NCBI GenBank assembly: GCA_905250885.1 | Contig: CAJNOQ010000004.1 | Span: 1-64,000 of the forward strand | Direction: 5' to 3' | DNA length: 64,000 bases | From: Didymodactylos carnosus | Lineage: Eukaryota > Rotifera > Eurotatoria > Philodinida > Philodinidae | Part shown: one piece after another, positions 1 through 11,454 of the stretch | Position numbering within the stretch: the stretch's first letter is position 1 | Layout of the letters: each line of letters opens with the position of its first letter | Notes under the pieces: generated by a model | Seen by the model: the letters and a program-made list of their open reading frames with translations, nothing else | Told to the model about the DNA's origin: nothing | Database searches by the model: none | Position numbers and translations under genes: made by a program

Positions 1-1211
1 AAATATTAAAGGAAGGGGGCCGTTTTGTGATGAAATCGTCCTGTTAACCGAATTCAGTTTTATTCATAGGATAGGTACAATGTGACTAGGGGAGTCGAAC
101 TGAACATTGTCGAAACCTTAGAACTACTTCTCAAGAGGAATTTTATCACTTGAATATTTTCTGGGCTCAAAGCCTAGTGGAAATCCTATTTACTATGTTT
201 TGTCGTTCCATTTCACAGTTAACCACACTTATTATATACCACTCGAAAGCTCTTTTCTTCAGCAACATTTCTGTATATAAAACATTGAAAACTGCAGTCT
301 TATGGTGATCTGTTTTCTTTACGCTACTCGATTAAAGATACCATCTGCTGGGCGTTTTGACGGGCTACAATCTGGTATACAGACATTTGCAGAAAAAGTG
401 TAATAGTGTAGGTTTTATGAGTTTAATACTAGACGTTTCAATACGTCATGACTATGATAATGGAACTCTTTATCACTTTTTTCTATGAAACTAAAGAGGA
501 TATCTAATCATTCATATATCATTCGATGCGTCTTGAAAAGCTCTACAATGTATGTTAATAGGAAACTTAACGAAGCTTGATAACGGCTTTTGTGTATTAA
601 ATACTTCGCCGCTTAAACCTACAGTGGGTCGAAAAATTATTCGTCCACCTTTATTTTTCATTTTTCTCATCGACTATAATAGCTAGAACAAATCTGAAAA
701 AAGATTCGAACAGTTGAAACAATGCTCGATCTGATGTGGTATATACAAAGGTGCTATCGAAAGTTCCGAAATTAGGGCTCTGAGATTTGGATTTTCCAGA
801 CGGGTTTTCATGACGTATTGAAACGTCTAGTATTAAACTCATAAAACCTACATTATTACACTTTTTTCGCAAATGTCTGTATATCAGATTGTAGCCCGTG
901 AAACGCTCTATCAGATGGTATCTTTAATCGAGTAGCGTGAAGAAAACAGATCACCATAAGATTGCAGCTGTGGAGAATAGATCTCACATCTCACATAGTA
1001 ATAAATGCTATTTCGATTTTTTCTCTGCTCAAATGCAATTAGTTTTCAACGTTTTATATACAGAAATGTTGCTGAAGAAAAGAGCTTTCGAGTGGTATAT
1101 AACAAGTGTGGTTATGCCCCTCTAGTCACATTGTACCTACCCTATGAATAAAACTGAATTCAGTTAACGGGCCGATTTCATCACAAAACGGCCTCCCTTC
1201 CTTTAATATTT
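1..1211. mobile_element. Long foldback (inverted-repeat) DNA element, about 1.2 kb
   Basis: The left arm (1 to about 455) and right arm (about 805-1211) are imperfect inverted copies of each other, starting with AAATATTAAAGGAAGGG and ending with its complement. Homology runs nearly the full arm length; for example, the stretch around 240-290 is mirrored at about 1045-1105. The central 350 bp is unique. No transposase is encoded, and the short open frames inside it are by-products of the repeat. It looks like a non-autonomous foldback element or MITE. The left edge coincides with the window edge, so it may extend further left. Confidence 0.8.
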
Positions 1212-1911
1212 AGCTCAAAAGATAGAGAATTTAATTCTCTAGAAAACTGTAGATTTTGTTTTAAAATTATTTTTGAACTTCAGCAGAATATTCACGATAT
1301 TAAAATATTTTAACTTTGTAAACGGCACAGACTGAATTTAACTTCTTCTGTGAAACGTTACTGATCTCGCAATTTAATGTTGAGATAATTATTTTAATGT
1401 CAAAATATGCAGAATTTTACGTTGTACAACCTGACATTCGTTGTGTTAAATGATTATTATTTTTTTGCGAGAAAGAAAATCCTAAGTTGACTGACTCAAT
1501 TTCAAAATCCATATTATCGATATTTTGCTCTCACATTCAAAATTTAAAGTCATACATTTTATATCAAAAGATGCCACTTTACAAGATCACATACACCAGA
1601 AAATAAAGTTGTAAATTTAATTTTAGTAGACTATAAAACTTTCATGAGAAACTCTTGCCAAAGCCACCTTGACTTTGAAGAATTTTGTTTTGCCACATGA
1701 AGTATAGAACTTTGTACAGAATTTTGCGCTGAATTTAATAGTATATTGCGTTTTGATAAATAAATCTTTTGTAGTCAAATACGCTAAGAAGAACTCCAAT
1801 TAGATAGATGATCAGTTTTCATAATTCATATTTTTATTCCTACAAAACAAAATCGGCAGTTCAAAGATAGAGAACTAAATTCTCTATCTTTTAAGCTAAA
1901 TATTAAAATTT
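1203..1911. mobile_element. Second TIR element abutting the foldback
   Basis: TTAATATTTAGCTCAAAAGA at 1203-1222, continuing to about 1240, recurs inverted at about 1869-1908 with only a few mismatches. The similarity runs inward to give TIRs of about 70 bp; a GATTTTGTTTT block lies inside both arms. The interior is AT-rich and non-coding. Its left end shares the AATATT-containing boundary with the element at 1-1211, so one probably inserted at the end of the other. Confidence 0.7.
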
Positions 1912-2080
1912 TAAACGCAAGTCAATATGGATAAAAATTGAATAGAAAAGTGCTTCAGGACTTCTGCCTCACCCTATATTTGAAACGATATTAAGGGTAC
2001 CCCCCCCTTTTTAAATACAAGTCAATATGGATAAAAATTGAACAGAAAAGTGCTTCAGAACTTCTGATCCATCCTATATA
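1912..2080. repeat. Tandem duplication of a ~101-bp unit
   Basis: CAAGTCAATATGGATAAAAA at about 1919 is repeated at about 2019. The match extends for about 55 bp through a shared AGAAAAGTGCTTCAG block, with few differences. Two units are seen, separated by a C8 run near 2001-2008. No coding potential. Confidence 0.75.
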
Positions 2081-5000
2081 TATAATATACTGCTCGTTCC
2101 ATTAAGATGACAAATGAAGGGAAAGATTGAATTTGAGTTAAAGATCGTTGGGAGTAACCGGATGGAGAACCAGTAATTATCTCTTAACTTTTCCTTACTA
2201 GACTCGTTCTTATTGATGTTACATATTGATAGGATCAAATGTTATTCTTTAAACTCAACAAAATAAAATTTAGCTATCGCATTATTAATAAAGAAAGGCT
2301 GATACGTTTTCTAATCGGTTAATCTATAAATGATTAGATCACAACTCTGGCTTAAAAACGACCGAAAAATCAGGCGATAAAGCAGGTAAAGTTGAAAAGT
2401 TCATCCTTTGCTCGAAATCTATAAATAAGTTGAACATAACAAAGTTGTCTATCATTTGTAAGATGATGAAAGAAGCTTTTTTTGCTCGTTTTAATAGCTT
2501 GCTCGAAAATCACATATTTACAAATAATGTTCATATTACATCAGCAAAGTACAGTGAATGATCATTAGATAAAAATTTTTATATAACTTTACCTGAAAAT
2601 CCGACTAAAAGAAAATCGAACATCTAATTGCAAATTAGTATTATTGATAATTAGTAACTATTAACAATCCAGGTATCTACTATTGATAAATCTTGTGCTG
2701 ATCCTTTAACAATACTAGGTAATGATCACTTTTCCTTTTCTGACATTTTTATTTTTTTGTTTCTATTTGTTTATCAGTTTCAATTATTAACTCTCAACCA
2801 ATCGTTACTTTTCTCAGATGTGGTAGTCAATATAGATCATAATGGTTTAAACATTGTCGGTTGTCGAGGAGGTATTATTAACACAAAATACAATAGAAAA
2901 GGTCTTGAACGCTACGAAAAACAACTTTAAAATTAATCATTATAGTTATACTCAATTGTAGCTAATGAATCAACACTTTGTAATTATGGACTTTTTCATT
3001 TGTGGCTGTCTTTGTAGTTGTGAAACTAATAGATGCAAGTATAAAGAAAATGATATGTTTCATGTACTTCTCGTTGTCATTTGTCAAAAACCATGTAAAA
3101 ATAAAACTTTATTTATTATCTAAATAATTAATCAGTTCATTATGTTTCATGAGACTTTTTTAATGAGAGATTTCTAGAACACTCTCCGGGAATATATAAA
3201 TTCCTGAAAGAATGTGCATATCTCCTAGGGTATGCGTACGTTTCCTGATTACCTACATTCCCTGTAACATAAATAATATATTCGAAAAAGATGAACCATA
3301 TAGTCCGGGATCGTTTGTTATCAATTCAGATTAGCTATTCTTTATGGAACAAACACATGGAATGACGATTCTTTTTGTTAATAGCTATTTATGCTATTCT
3401 ATAGGGTACAAGTCATTATAAAAATGTTACTTTCACATGTTAACACGCATACTAATAACTCAAACGATGATTTTGAAATGTTCAAGAACAAAACTGATTA
3501 AGTTAATAATTCAACATGCCATAAGACGAAATACTGACTCGTCTCACTCTCATGTACCAATCTCACACTCTCAGACTATTTTAAGTAAAGTCTGTAGAAT
3601 CCACACTTCAGAGTTCAATCTTGAAAATTTCAAAATAAAAGTTGATTGATTTAGACTAACATCTTTGATTAAGACAATTTTTAAGTTTTACTTAATATTT
3701 TTATACGTTCGAATATTATGTTCTAATAACTGCATGACTTGTTCAATTTAACCGATTAGTCATAGAATTTTAAAAGAAAAAGTTTTTGTTAAAAAACACT
3801 TCCTAAGTTTCTTTAAGTCTCAATATGTCTATGATAATTATCTGCGTATCTTGATCTGTCTCCATCTATCTTTTTAGACAATTCTATAACATTATCATTA
3901 ATTATTACGTGTCTTAAAGCAAATTGAGCTATTTATTCTTCGATCACTGTTCTAATATCCTTCATAATTATAAATGTTCTAATTTTTGTTGGATTATTAG
4001 CGGCATTCCTTATTCTGTATATAGTCTAAAAAGTTGCTATTTTTAGTAATTTTTTTCTTCCTCTTGTACTCACTTGGCTTCTATTTTTCTCCTATTCATT
4101 TTGAATACATACATACAAAAAGAAAATTGCTAAAAAAAAGAATGAAAATAAAACAACAGAACAAAAACGATCTAGTGTATGCATTAAGTGACAAACTTTA
4201 AATGCACCTGTAATTGAACTAAGGACAAAATTATTTTTGTAAGAATAACAATATTTACGTATAAATCGGGTTTTTTGCTGGTGTCGGCAATATTCATCGA
4301 ACAGGAAGCATCATTTATATTATCCATGAACAACTCTAAAAAAAACACTTTTACTTCTTCCACAATTTCTTTTCTTCTGTCATCATCATCATCATAGAGT
4401 TTTATTTTATGTAAAAAGAGTAGAACAAGATTTGTGTTTTTTTATTGAATCAGATGATAATCTGTCACGATGTTAATTTCATTCTTTTTTTTTTTTCTCT
4501 TTTTTTTCTCACTTAAAAAAATGTCAAACAACAAATAATAGAGTCTCGTAAACAAAACACTTCATATTCTTTTTTTTTTTTAATACAATCAACTAGGCAC
4601 TTTTAGATAAATAGCAAATGACAATCTAAAAACGAAAAGAATTTGAATTAAAACCCTAAAACGTCTAAGTGTCAATATTGATTTCACAAAATAATAATAA
4701 TAACTTCGTTAAGTGTACTACTCATCAACTATTTTAATAGTTTAAACCTGGTACGAGTCCGATTGTGTTCGATCATTTATCAGGTAAGTGAGAGAGTATT
4801 CTTGATAAAATCAACTCATATAGACGCCAAGTTTGTAATATTATGGGATAATGATGTGTGATAGTTTTTGAATAAAAAAAAAATTAATTGTTATTTCCAT
4901 TTATCGTTAACTCGAAGATTACTATAGATTTTCTTTCAAATGAAATACACCGCCCATCTTGTAATATTTTAACATGATTAAAAATTTCTTTCACCATTCG

Positions 5001-6136
5001 TAATTTCATCCTGACTATTTGTGTCTATCTATAAACATTTGCAGGATTTGTGAAATGCATTACCATTTTTATTTTACTATTCTGACACGTATAATGAGAG
5101 ATGGTAAAATAATCTACGCATCTATTACAGGCTATAATCATTTCTATAACTAATAACTAATTTGTTAATGATGATAGATTAGCAATAACTGTCAAAATTT
5201 GTACTGTTTTTAAAGAACTACTATTTGGCAAAATATGTTCCACTATGTTTAAGAATACACTCAATTACAGTGGCAGCTTTAAAGTAAACATGAGTACTGT
5301 AATTTTTGATTTGTGTTTTGTGTATTATAATGTCACTTTCATTACATTGAATGATTTCCGTACGATACGTCTTTGGTATAATGGAAGATAAATACTCCAC
5401 TAGGAGATTATCCTATCATTTTTGCCTTAGGGTAAGGGTGACAAGTGTCACTTTCATTAGTATAATATCTTCTTCACAGATGACCTGCTTCTGACATGGT
5501 TACTTATATCGTTACTGTTCGTTAACTATAGGTCTGATTCAAGTGCTAGTCTCCTAATACAGAGTTCTTTTTTGTTCAATTGCTTGAATTTCCCATAAAC
5601 TGATTAATCTAATGAGTTCTATCTTTAGATAATATAAAACACTCCTAATCAAACTCTTATTTAATAATGCTCAGTGAAACTGAAGTATCCTTTTTTGTGA
5701 CAGGATATATAATGCATCAATAAAGGACAAACTACTATGTAATTAGTTTTCTATTTTTCTTTCTAGAGGAAATGCATGTTTATTTTTCCAGATAATTATT
5801 TGACAGATAATAAAACCTGTTTGAGACTATATAATCGTTGAATGACATGAAATCTGTTGACGAAAATCGACGTTAAACAAAAATAAGAAATATAGAATTT
5901 GTATCTATGGGTAAACGAGACGAATGACGAAAGTTATGCTTTGCATCTAAAATGTTTTAATTCTCTGTTCGACAGGTAATCTAGTTCTTTTTTTCACTTA
6001 TCAAAAAATATATGATTGACTCCTCAAAGTTTATTCCCAATTATTATTTTATTTAATATAGATAAAGACTGCGCGAATTTATGTATAGATCTATAAAATC
6101 AGTGTTCTCTTTCTCAATATACCATATTTCTTTCAG
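2081..6136. other. Gene-free AT-rich interval
   Basis: No exon-like open frame with recognisable protein similarity on either strand, no tRNA-like cloverleaf and no long inverted repeat was seen. It has poly-A and poly-T runs and a short CAT microsatellite near 4380-4396. It probably holds intergenic sequence and the promoter of the downstream esterase. The 70-codon frame near 3437 is not convincing. Confidence 0.5.
6127..6136 (+). promoter_or_regulatory. Splice-acceptor-like site 44 nt upstream of the esterase start
   Basis: A T/C-rich TTTCTTTCAG precedes the exon, with no upstream coding exon visible. It could be the acceptor of a 5'UTR intron or of spliced-leader trans-splicing. Similar sites occur just before the ATPase, SHOC2 and CHEK1 start codons. 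Confidence 0.45.
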
Positions 6137-6180
6137 GTAGTCAATGGACCAAATATGTGCCACTTTTAAATGATAGACGA

Positions 6181-8467
6181 ATGCTGTATTTAATTGTTCG
6201 TTTACTAGTATTATTTATTTGGCATTTCGATCTTATCAAATGTTTATCTAAATCACCATACATAAATACAACATCCGGAGAATTTTTCGGTCAACAAATA
6301 ATCGTCAGAAATGTTTTTGTACACCGGTTTTATGGCATACCCTATGCTGAGCAACCACAACGTTTTGAGCTACCCGTCATGCGTTCGTATAATTCAACTT
6401 CAACATACGCTACGCAGATAACGTCCGGATGTTTACAAGCTCCCGGTGGTCTCAATTATGGACCGTTTGATTTATCGGATCTGTACGGCGAAGATTGTTT
6501 AACATTAAATATATTCATTCCGCACGACGAACGAGCAATAAAAAAGAAGAAGGCAATTATGGTGTTTTGTCATGGTGGTTCGAATCAAGTTGGAAGTGCA
6601 TCGTTGTTTGATGGTAGTGTAATAGCAGCATTAGGTGACGTTATTGTTATCAGCATTAATTATCGTCTAAATATATTCGGCTTTTTATCGCCGGACAAAC
6701 ATATAATGAAAGGAAATTATGGATTGCAAGATCAATTATTGGCACTCAAATGGATATCGATAAACGCTGAGCTGTTTAACGGTGATAATCAACTAATAAC
6801 ATATGTAGGACATTCAGCAGGTGCCGCAAATGTTGCCTTAATGGCGATGTCGAAAAAATCAAAAGGTTTGATACGTCGTGTTATCTCACAAAGTGGATGT
6901 CCATTAAATTTGTGGTAAATGCTCAAAAATAAACATCTGAAGTTGTATCATCCATTACTGATGTATAATCTATAAGTAATCTCTTATTTTTAAGGGCAAT
7001 TGATCATAATCCGTCTATAAGATTTAATAATGCTGCAAAACGTAATGGTTTCAAAATAAAAAATGATGTTGCTAGTAAACGTGCCATAGTTCAAGGTTTA
7101 AAAAATCTGTCATCGAATGAGTTTCGATACATGTATCATTCAGGACTGGAAATATCGCCTGAGTATCCATTTCCAATAATCGATGATGATATATTAGAAT
7201 CGAATTTAGAGCAGATGATACACGATGAACCATTTCGAAGTGTAGACATGCTAATTGGTGTTACAGGTAAGTTCTATTGAGTTAGAAAAGAAATTTGATT
7301 GAATATACCTGTGTCTATTTTTAGCTGATGAAGCGTTGTACTTCGCAGAAGAACACATATTTCATCATTATTTACCAAGACAATATCGAAGTACTCCTAC
7401 TCCTACGTCTTATAGTACCATCACCACTTCAACATCCGTAACTGCAATGAAAGGTCAAATGGACAACGAAGTACAACCAAGAGGATTTATGTATTTTACA
7501 AAAAATAAATATATCAGAAAGTATCTACAAACAAATTATCCTCATCATTTGTGTTTTTATGAAGAAATAGAACGACGTTATATGCCGAAAACTAAATCAA
7601 ACCTAAGTGAAATATCACATTTATACACCAGTTTAGTCAGGTATAAATAATTAACTTTGAAGTTTAAAAACAAAAGTAAATATCTATAAACTTTACACGA
7701 ATCTGTTTTAGTGATTTAATGTTTTATTATGATTTAATACGTTTTTTGCATGAACGACTGAAATCCAAGACACAAGCAAAGACCTATGCATATTATTACA
7801 CCTATCCTCCTATATTTGATTTAGAAAATGTTTTGAGGTTTGTATTTTTAAAAGTATATAGAGTCGTGATCACGGAAAACTCATGTATACATTTTAGAGG
7901 TCCAGATTTAGTTGGACATTTTGCTGAATTAGATCTAACATGGGGAGTACCATTCTACGGTAAATATAATATAACAAATCCTGCTTACAATATGAATTTA
8001 TCCTATACAAAAGAACAATTTGATTTGAGTGAACAAATGATACTTTACTGGACAAATTTTGTGAAAACCGGTAAATTTTGTTTAGCTTTGTGGCTGAATG
8101 AATGAATATTCAATAGTATTTTATTTCGCTATGTTTAGGAGATCCGAATAACCCAAATGATATTCAAGTTCATTGGCCACCATATGAACAAACAAAAAAA
8201 TCATTTATTAATCTTCATGCTTCAAATATTAGAACAGAAAATCATTATTTAGAAGAACGTTTTCTGTTCTGGGATACGATACTAAATCATCGAACATGTT
8301 CTCATTTTCAATGGTATCACACAACATTGCTCGTTGGAATATTGATCTTGACTTTGTTTTTAATTTTCACATACATATTCTATAATACAAGATGTTCAAG
8401 ACGAAATATCAAACCGACAGATGAAAATAATGTTCTATCTACTTATCGGTTTCTGCCAATAATGTGA
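6181..8467 (+). CDS. Membrane-anchored type-B carboxylesterase / cholinesterase-like protein
   Basis: Six exons: 6181-6914, 6995-7266, 7325-7640, 7712-7837, 7898-8070 and 8139-8467; all introns are GT-AG, 58-80 nt. The product is 649 aa. The ATG at 6181 is preferred because it opens directly onto a signal peptide (MLYLIVRLLVLFIW). Seen in order: EDCLTLNIF, NYRLNIFGFL, GNYGLQDQLLAL, and the nucleophile elbow GHSAGA with Ser at residue 212. The acid Glu is about residue 338 (ADEALYF) and the His about residue 490 (VGHFAEL). A single membrane helix lies at about 602-623 with a 26-residue cytoplasmic tail. The family hydrolyses carboxylic or choline esters, or serves as neuroligin-type adhesion molecules. 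The complete Ser-Glu-His triad favours an active ectoenzyme, while the C-terminal helix and tail resemble neuroligins or gliotactin. Which subfamily it belongs to is not settled. Confidence 0.9.
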
Positions 8468-9136
8468 TCACAAACGTAGACCATTTCATCGATTATTTTA
8501 TACTGATGCTGGTGCTAAAATGAAATAAATTACAGAAGAATGCTGGTTCAGTCACTTATTGACAGTTTCTAACGACTATTCACTTGTATTACGTTTATAT
8601 TATCATGGTGAAAATATGTGTTACCACAAAACATGGTGGTACCTTATCCATTGATTATCAGTTGAAACATTTCTCATACACCCGTTTTTTTTTTAAATGA
8701 GTGATTATTCTTTTTTTAGTGAACACCCGCTGGCGGGATTACTATTATTTTTCTCATGTATTTTAAACCTTTTTTCTTCGTTATAAAAGAAGAAAAGTTC
8801 TGTGAACATATCTGAACAGTAGTACATGCTGTAACGGAGTATTCACTTGAGCAAAAAAAGAAGCTATTGAAGCCTAATAGAGTTTATTTTGACAGTTTAT
8901 CTTTTGCTGTATTTTCTGTTTTCTGTATTCTAATTATATAAATTGTATGCGATACAATAAGAAACTATTGTCTGGGATTTGATTATCGCATATGAATACT
9001 AGTACGTATGGGACAGATGGAACTGGTGTTATCATTCTCTAAAATTTATTTATAAACGCATACAATGTAAATCGATGAATTCAAGAGTGCAATACACAGC
9101 ACAAACATTTGATGTGCGTTATGCGTCATCAGAGGT
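8468..9136. other. 3' flank of the esterase; no gene seen
   Basis: AT-rich sequence after the esterase stop. It presumably includes its 3'UTR. No further exon or repeat was recognised. Confidence 0.4.
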
Positions 9137-9144
9137 GTAACAAA

Positions 9145-10391
9145 CAGAGGTGGGCGATGGACGAGGATCCTCGAGAGATCCCGCGATTCTTCACAGAGCG
9201 GACCTCGCGAGGAAAATTTTTGAAAGCTTGACGAGGCGAACCCTGCAACGGATATTTTTTTTGTGAGCGAAAGATATTATGTTTATTTTTATCTATTTTT
9301 ATAATAAAGTTGATGGTTCTACTTGTGAACCAAGATAAAACAATGAATACCTAACTTATGCGCTCTAAAAAAGAGGACTTCTTCAGAAAACTGAAACTGT
9401 GTTTTTCATTTGTCTCAAATAGGGATCTGATATAAGTTTTCTGAAAATTTGTAAAACTGATATTTTCATTTTCCGGAAGAACAGAAATTGAGTTTTTCAT
9501 TTTTTCAGATCCCTATTTGGGACATTTGTTTTCTAGAAAACATTAGGTCGAAAAACACATTTCTGTTATTCGCCTTTTTCAAAAGTCTGGATCTTAATTC
9601 CTCTTTTCATCAGCCAAGTGTTTTTAATCAATGCGATATCTGAGATCATATTTATAATTATTTTTTATACACTATAAATGTTATCAACTAGAAACCTGCA
9701 CAGGTAGACAAAACTCTGTAACCCATATCCTAACGCGGCCGCCAGTTGGAACCTGATTCGATCCGGGTTGAATCAGGTCTCTAACTCTATTGTCAAGGAC
9801 AAATATATGCTCGAAGTGTGCACATTGTGGTACATAAATAGAAATTTACTACATTTTTAAGAATAAGTTTAAGCTTCTGTAAGAAAAGATCATGTTCGTT
9901 GTATGTATTAGAAATCACAAAATAAAAGCGGCGATCGAAATATCTGATTTTCTTTTCCTTTTTCAACTTCGAGATCTTCAGAGAACTCAATAGAAATATT
10001 GTGTTTTCCAAATCTTGAAAAACAAACTTTCTGAAAAACTAAAATGAGCCGAAAAACTGAAATGAGTGAAAAATTCATTTTTTATTGAAAAATAGAAATT
10101 AGGTTCTGCATATTTCAAAGAACTTAAATGAGATCTTCAACTTGTTCTCTGAAAACACGAAGAACATGGTTTTTTCAGAGTGTGTTAACAGAGATTTTTT
10201 GGACTCAGGAAAATCAACGAGGAAGTGCCAGAAGAAAACTTTATTAAGAGTTGTCAGTGGACGGAGCAGAAAGCTTACACGGCGATCCCCGCGAAGTACA
10301 GAACTTGGCGAGGTACGGGGCGATGACGAGGCAGAAAATTTGCGAGACGATCCCTGTGAGGGACCCAAAGATAGTCCATCGCCCACCTTTG
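9145..10391. mobile_element. Non-autonomous hAT-type DNA transposon with target-site duplication
   Basis: The left end CAGAGGTGGGCGATGGAC and the complement of the right end, CAAAGGTGGGCGATGGAC, match at 17 of 18 positions, with weaker similarity inward. It is flanked by GTAACAAA (9137-9144) and GTAACAAG (10392-10399), an 8-bp duplication with one mismatch. CA(G/A)AGGTGGG termini plus an 8-bp duplication are characteristic of the hAT superfamily. Smaller internal palindromes lie at 9412-9522 and near 9750-9775. No transposase frame exists in the 1247 bp. The ends are G+C richer than the surroundings. Confidence 0.85.
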
Positions 10392-10399
10392 GTAACAAG

Positions 10400-11410
10400 T
10401 ACTCCGAATGAGTTGAATGGAGCTCACTTATAACACACTGTTGCCCTCTGAAAATTCTGAAGATAGTAGTTAACTTCTCATAGGCGTGTGTTCAATTCGC
10501 TGATAATCACAAAGACATTTTCATGTAGAGAAAGAGATCTGTTTTACTTGATTAATATGCTTATTTGAAGAGAGAAGTGAATTCTTTTTTAAGTATTTGT
10601 AAAATACGTCTTAGTCTGACGAGGTAAAGGAGAATTTGTTGCTATATGAGACTCATTTTGATTGCCAAACAAAGAAGCAAAGAGAAAAAGAATGAAATGA
10701 AAGAGTCTAATTTCTTTTCTGTTCTGTTCATAAAATTTTGAACCATGTGTGTCGCCCATGTTTTTGCTATGAAATAGAAAAGAAAAAACAAACGTAAAAT
10801 TTCTTTTTGTTCCGTTTTGCGTTCATGTGACACATTTCGCTCAGAACAACATAAAGGTAGAAAGAAAAAATAAACTTATGTGTATATATCTCATTCTTTA
10901 TTTTGTGATTCATTCAAACAGTTGTAAATTTTTTTTTTCTTCCTTTTTTGATTTTCTTAAATGTCGACGAGCCATAGTATGCTGTAGGTCGTCGACATCG
11001 ATCAATGTGTTTTTGTACACGCCGTTAAAAAGAGTGTTGATGAACAAAAAGATATTTTGTAGTTCAAGTAATTAATATTATTCAAGTCTAAACATGGTAG
11101 GATTTTAGTATTATAAATTATTTTACCTTGGTTGAACAAGAAGACAGCTACCCTTGATATAAATCTTAAGCTTACTAATAACGATCTATTAACAAATTAA
11201 AATACAATGTGTGCACTCATTGAAATTTTGAAAACAAATTATAATAAAAATTTTGAGTATCTTTTTTGGTCTTCTCACTATATTTGTTTCTCTGACTACA
11301 AGTTAAAAGTACGGGCGAACAGTTCAAAGTGTATTATTATCATTGTTCACAATAGATACGCTTCTTACATGTATAATATGAAAATTTCCTAAATAATACA
11401 TCTTTTATTT
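10400..11410. other. Gene-free interval between hAT element and ATPase gene
   Basis: AT-rich, with no protein-like exon on either strand. The only structured spot is a perfect 10-bp inverted repeat, ATGTCGACGA at 10961-10970 and its complement at 10989-10998 with an 18-nt loop. Short open frames here look random. Confidence 0.4.
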
Positions 11411-11412
11411 AG
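11401..11412 (+). promoter_or_regulatory. Acceptor-like AG 42 nt before the ATPase start codon
   Basis: TCTTTTATTTAG precedes the short leader and the ATG at 11455. It suggests a 5'UTR intron or a trans-splice acceptor. No upstream exon was identified. Confidence 0.4.
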
Positions 11413-11454
11413 AACGATATCGATCGAGGTAATCGAACAGATTCAACTCGAATC

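Noticed and set aside
3437-3649. 70-codon frame
   Set aside because: Isolated in AT-rich DNA, no splice sites in the right phase and no similarity.
9740-9785. GATTCGATCC resembling a tRNA B box
   Set aside because: It is part of a short palindrome inside the hAT element; no acceptor stem or A box in the right place.
10099-10433. Overlapping open frames on both strands
   Set aside because: Fall in the G+C-rich end of the hAT element; no transposase motif.
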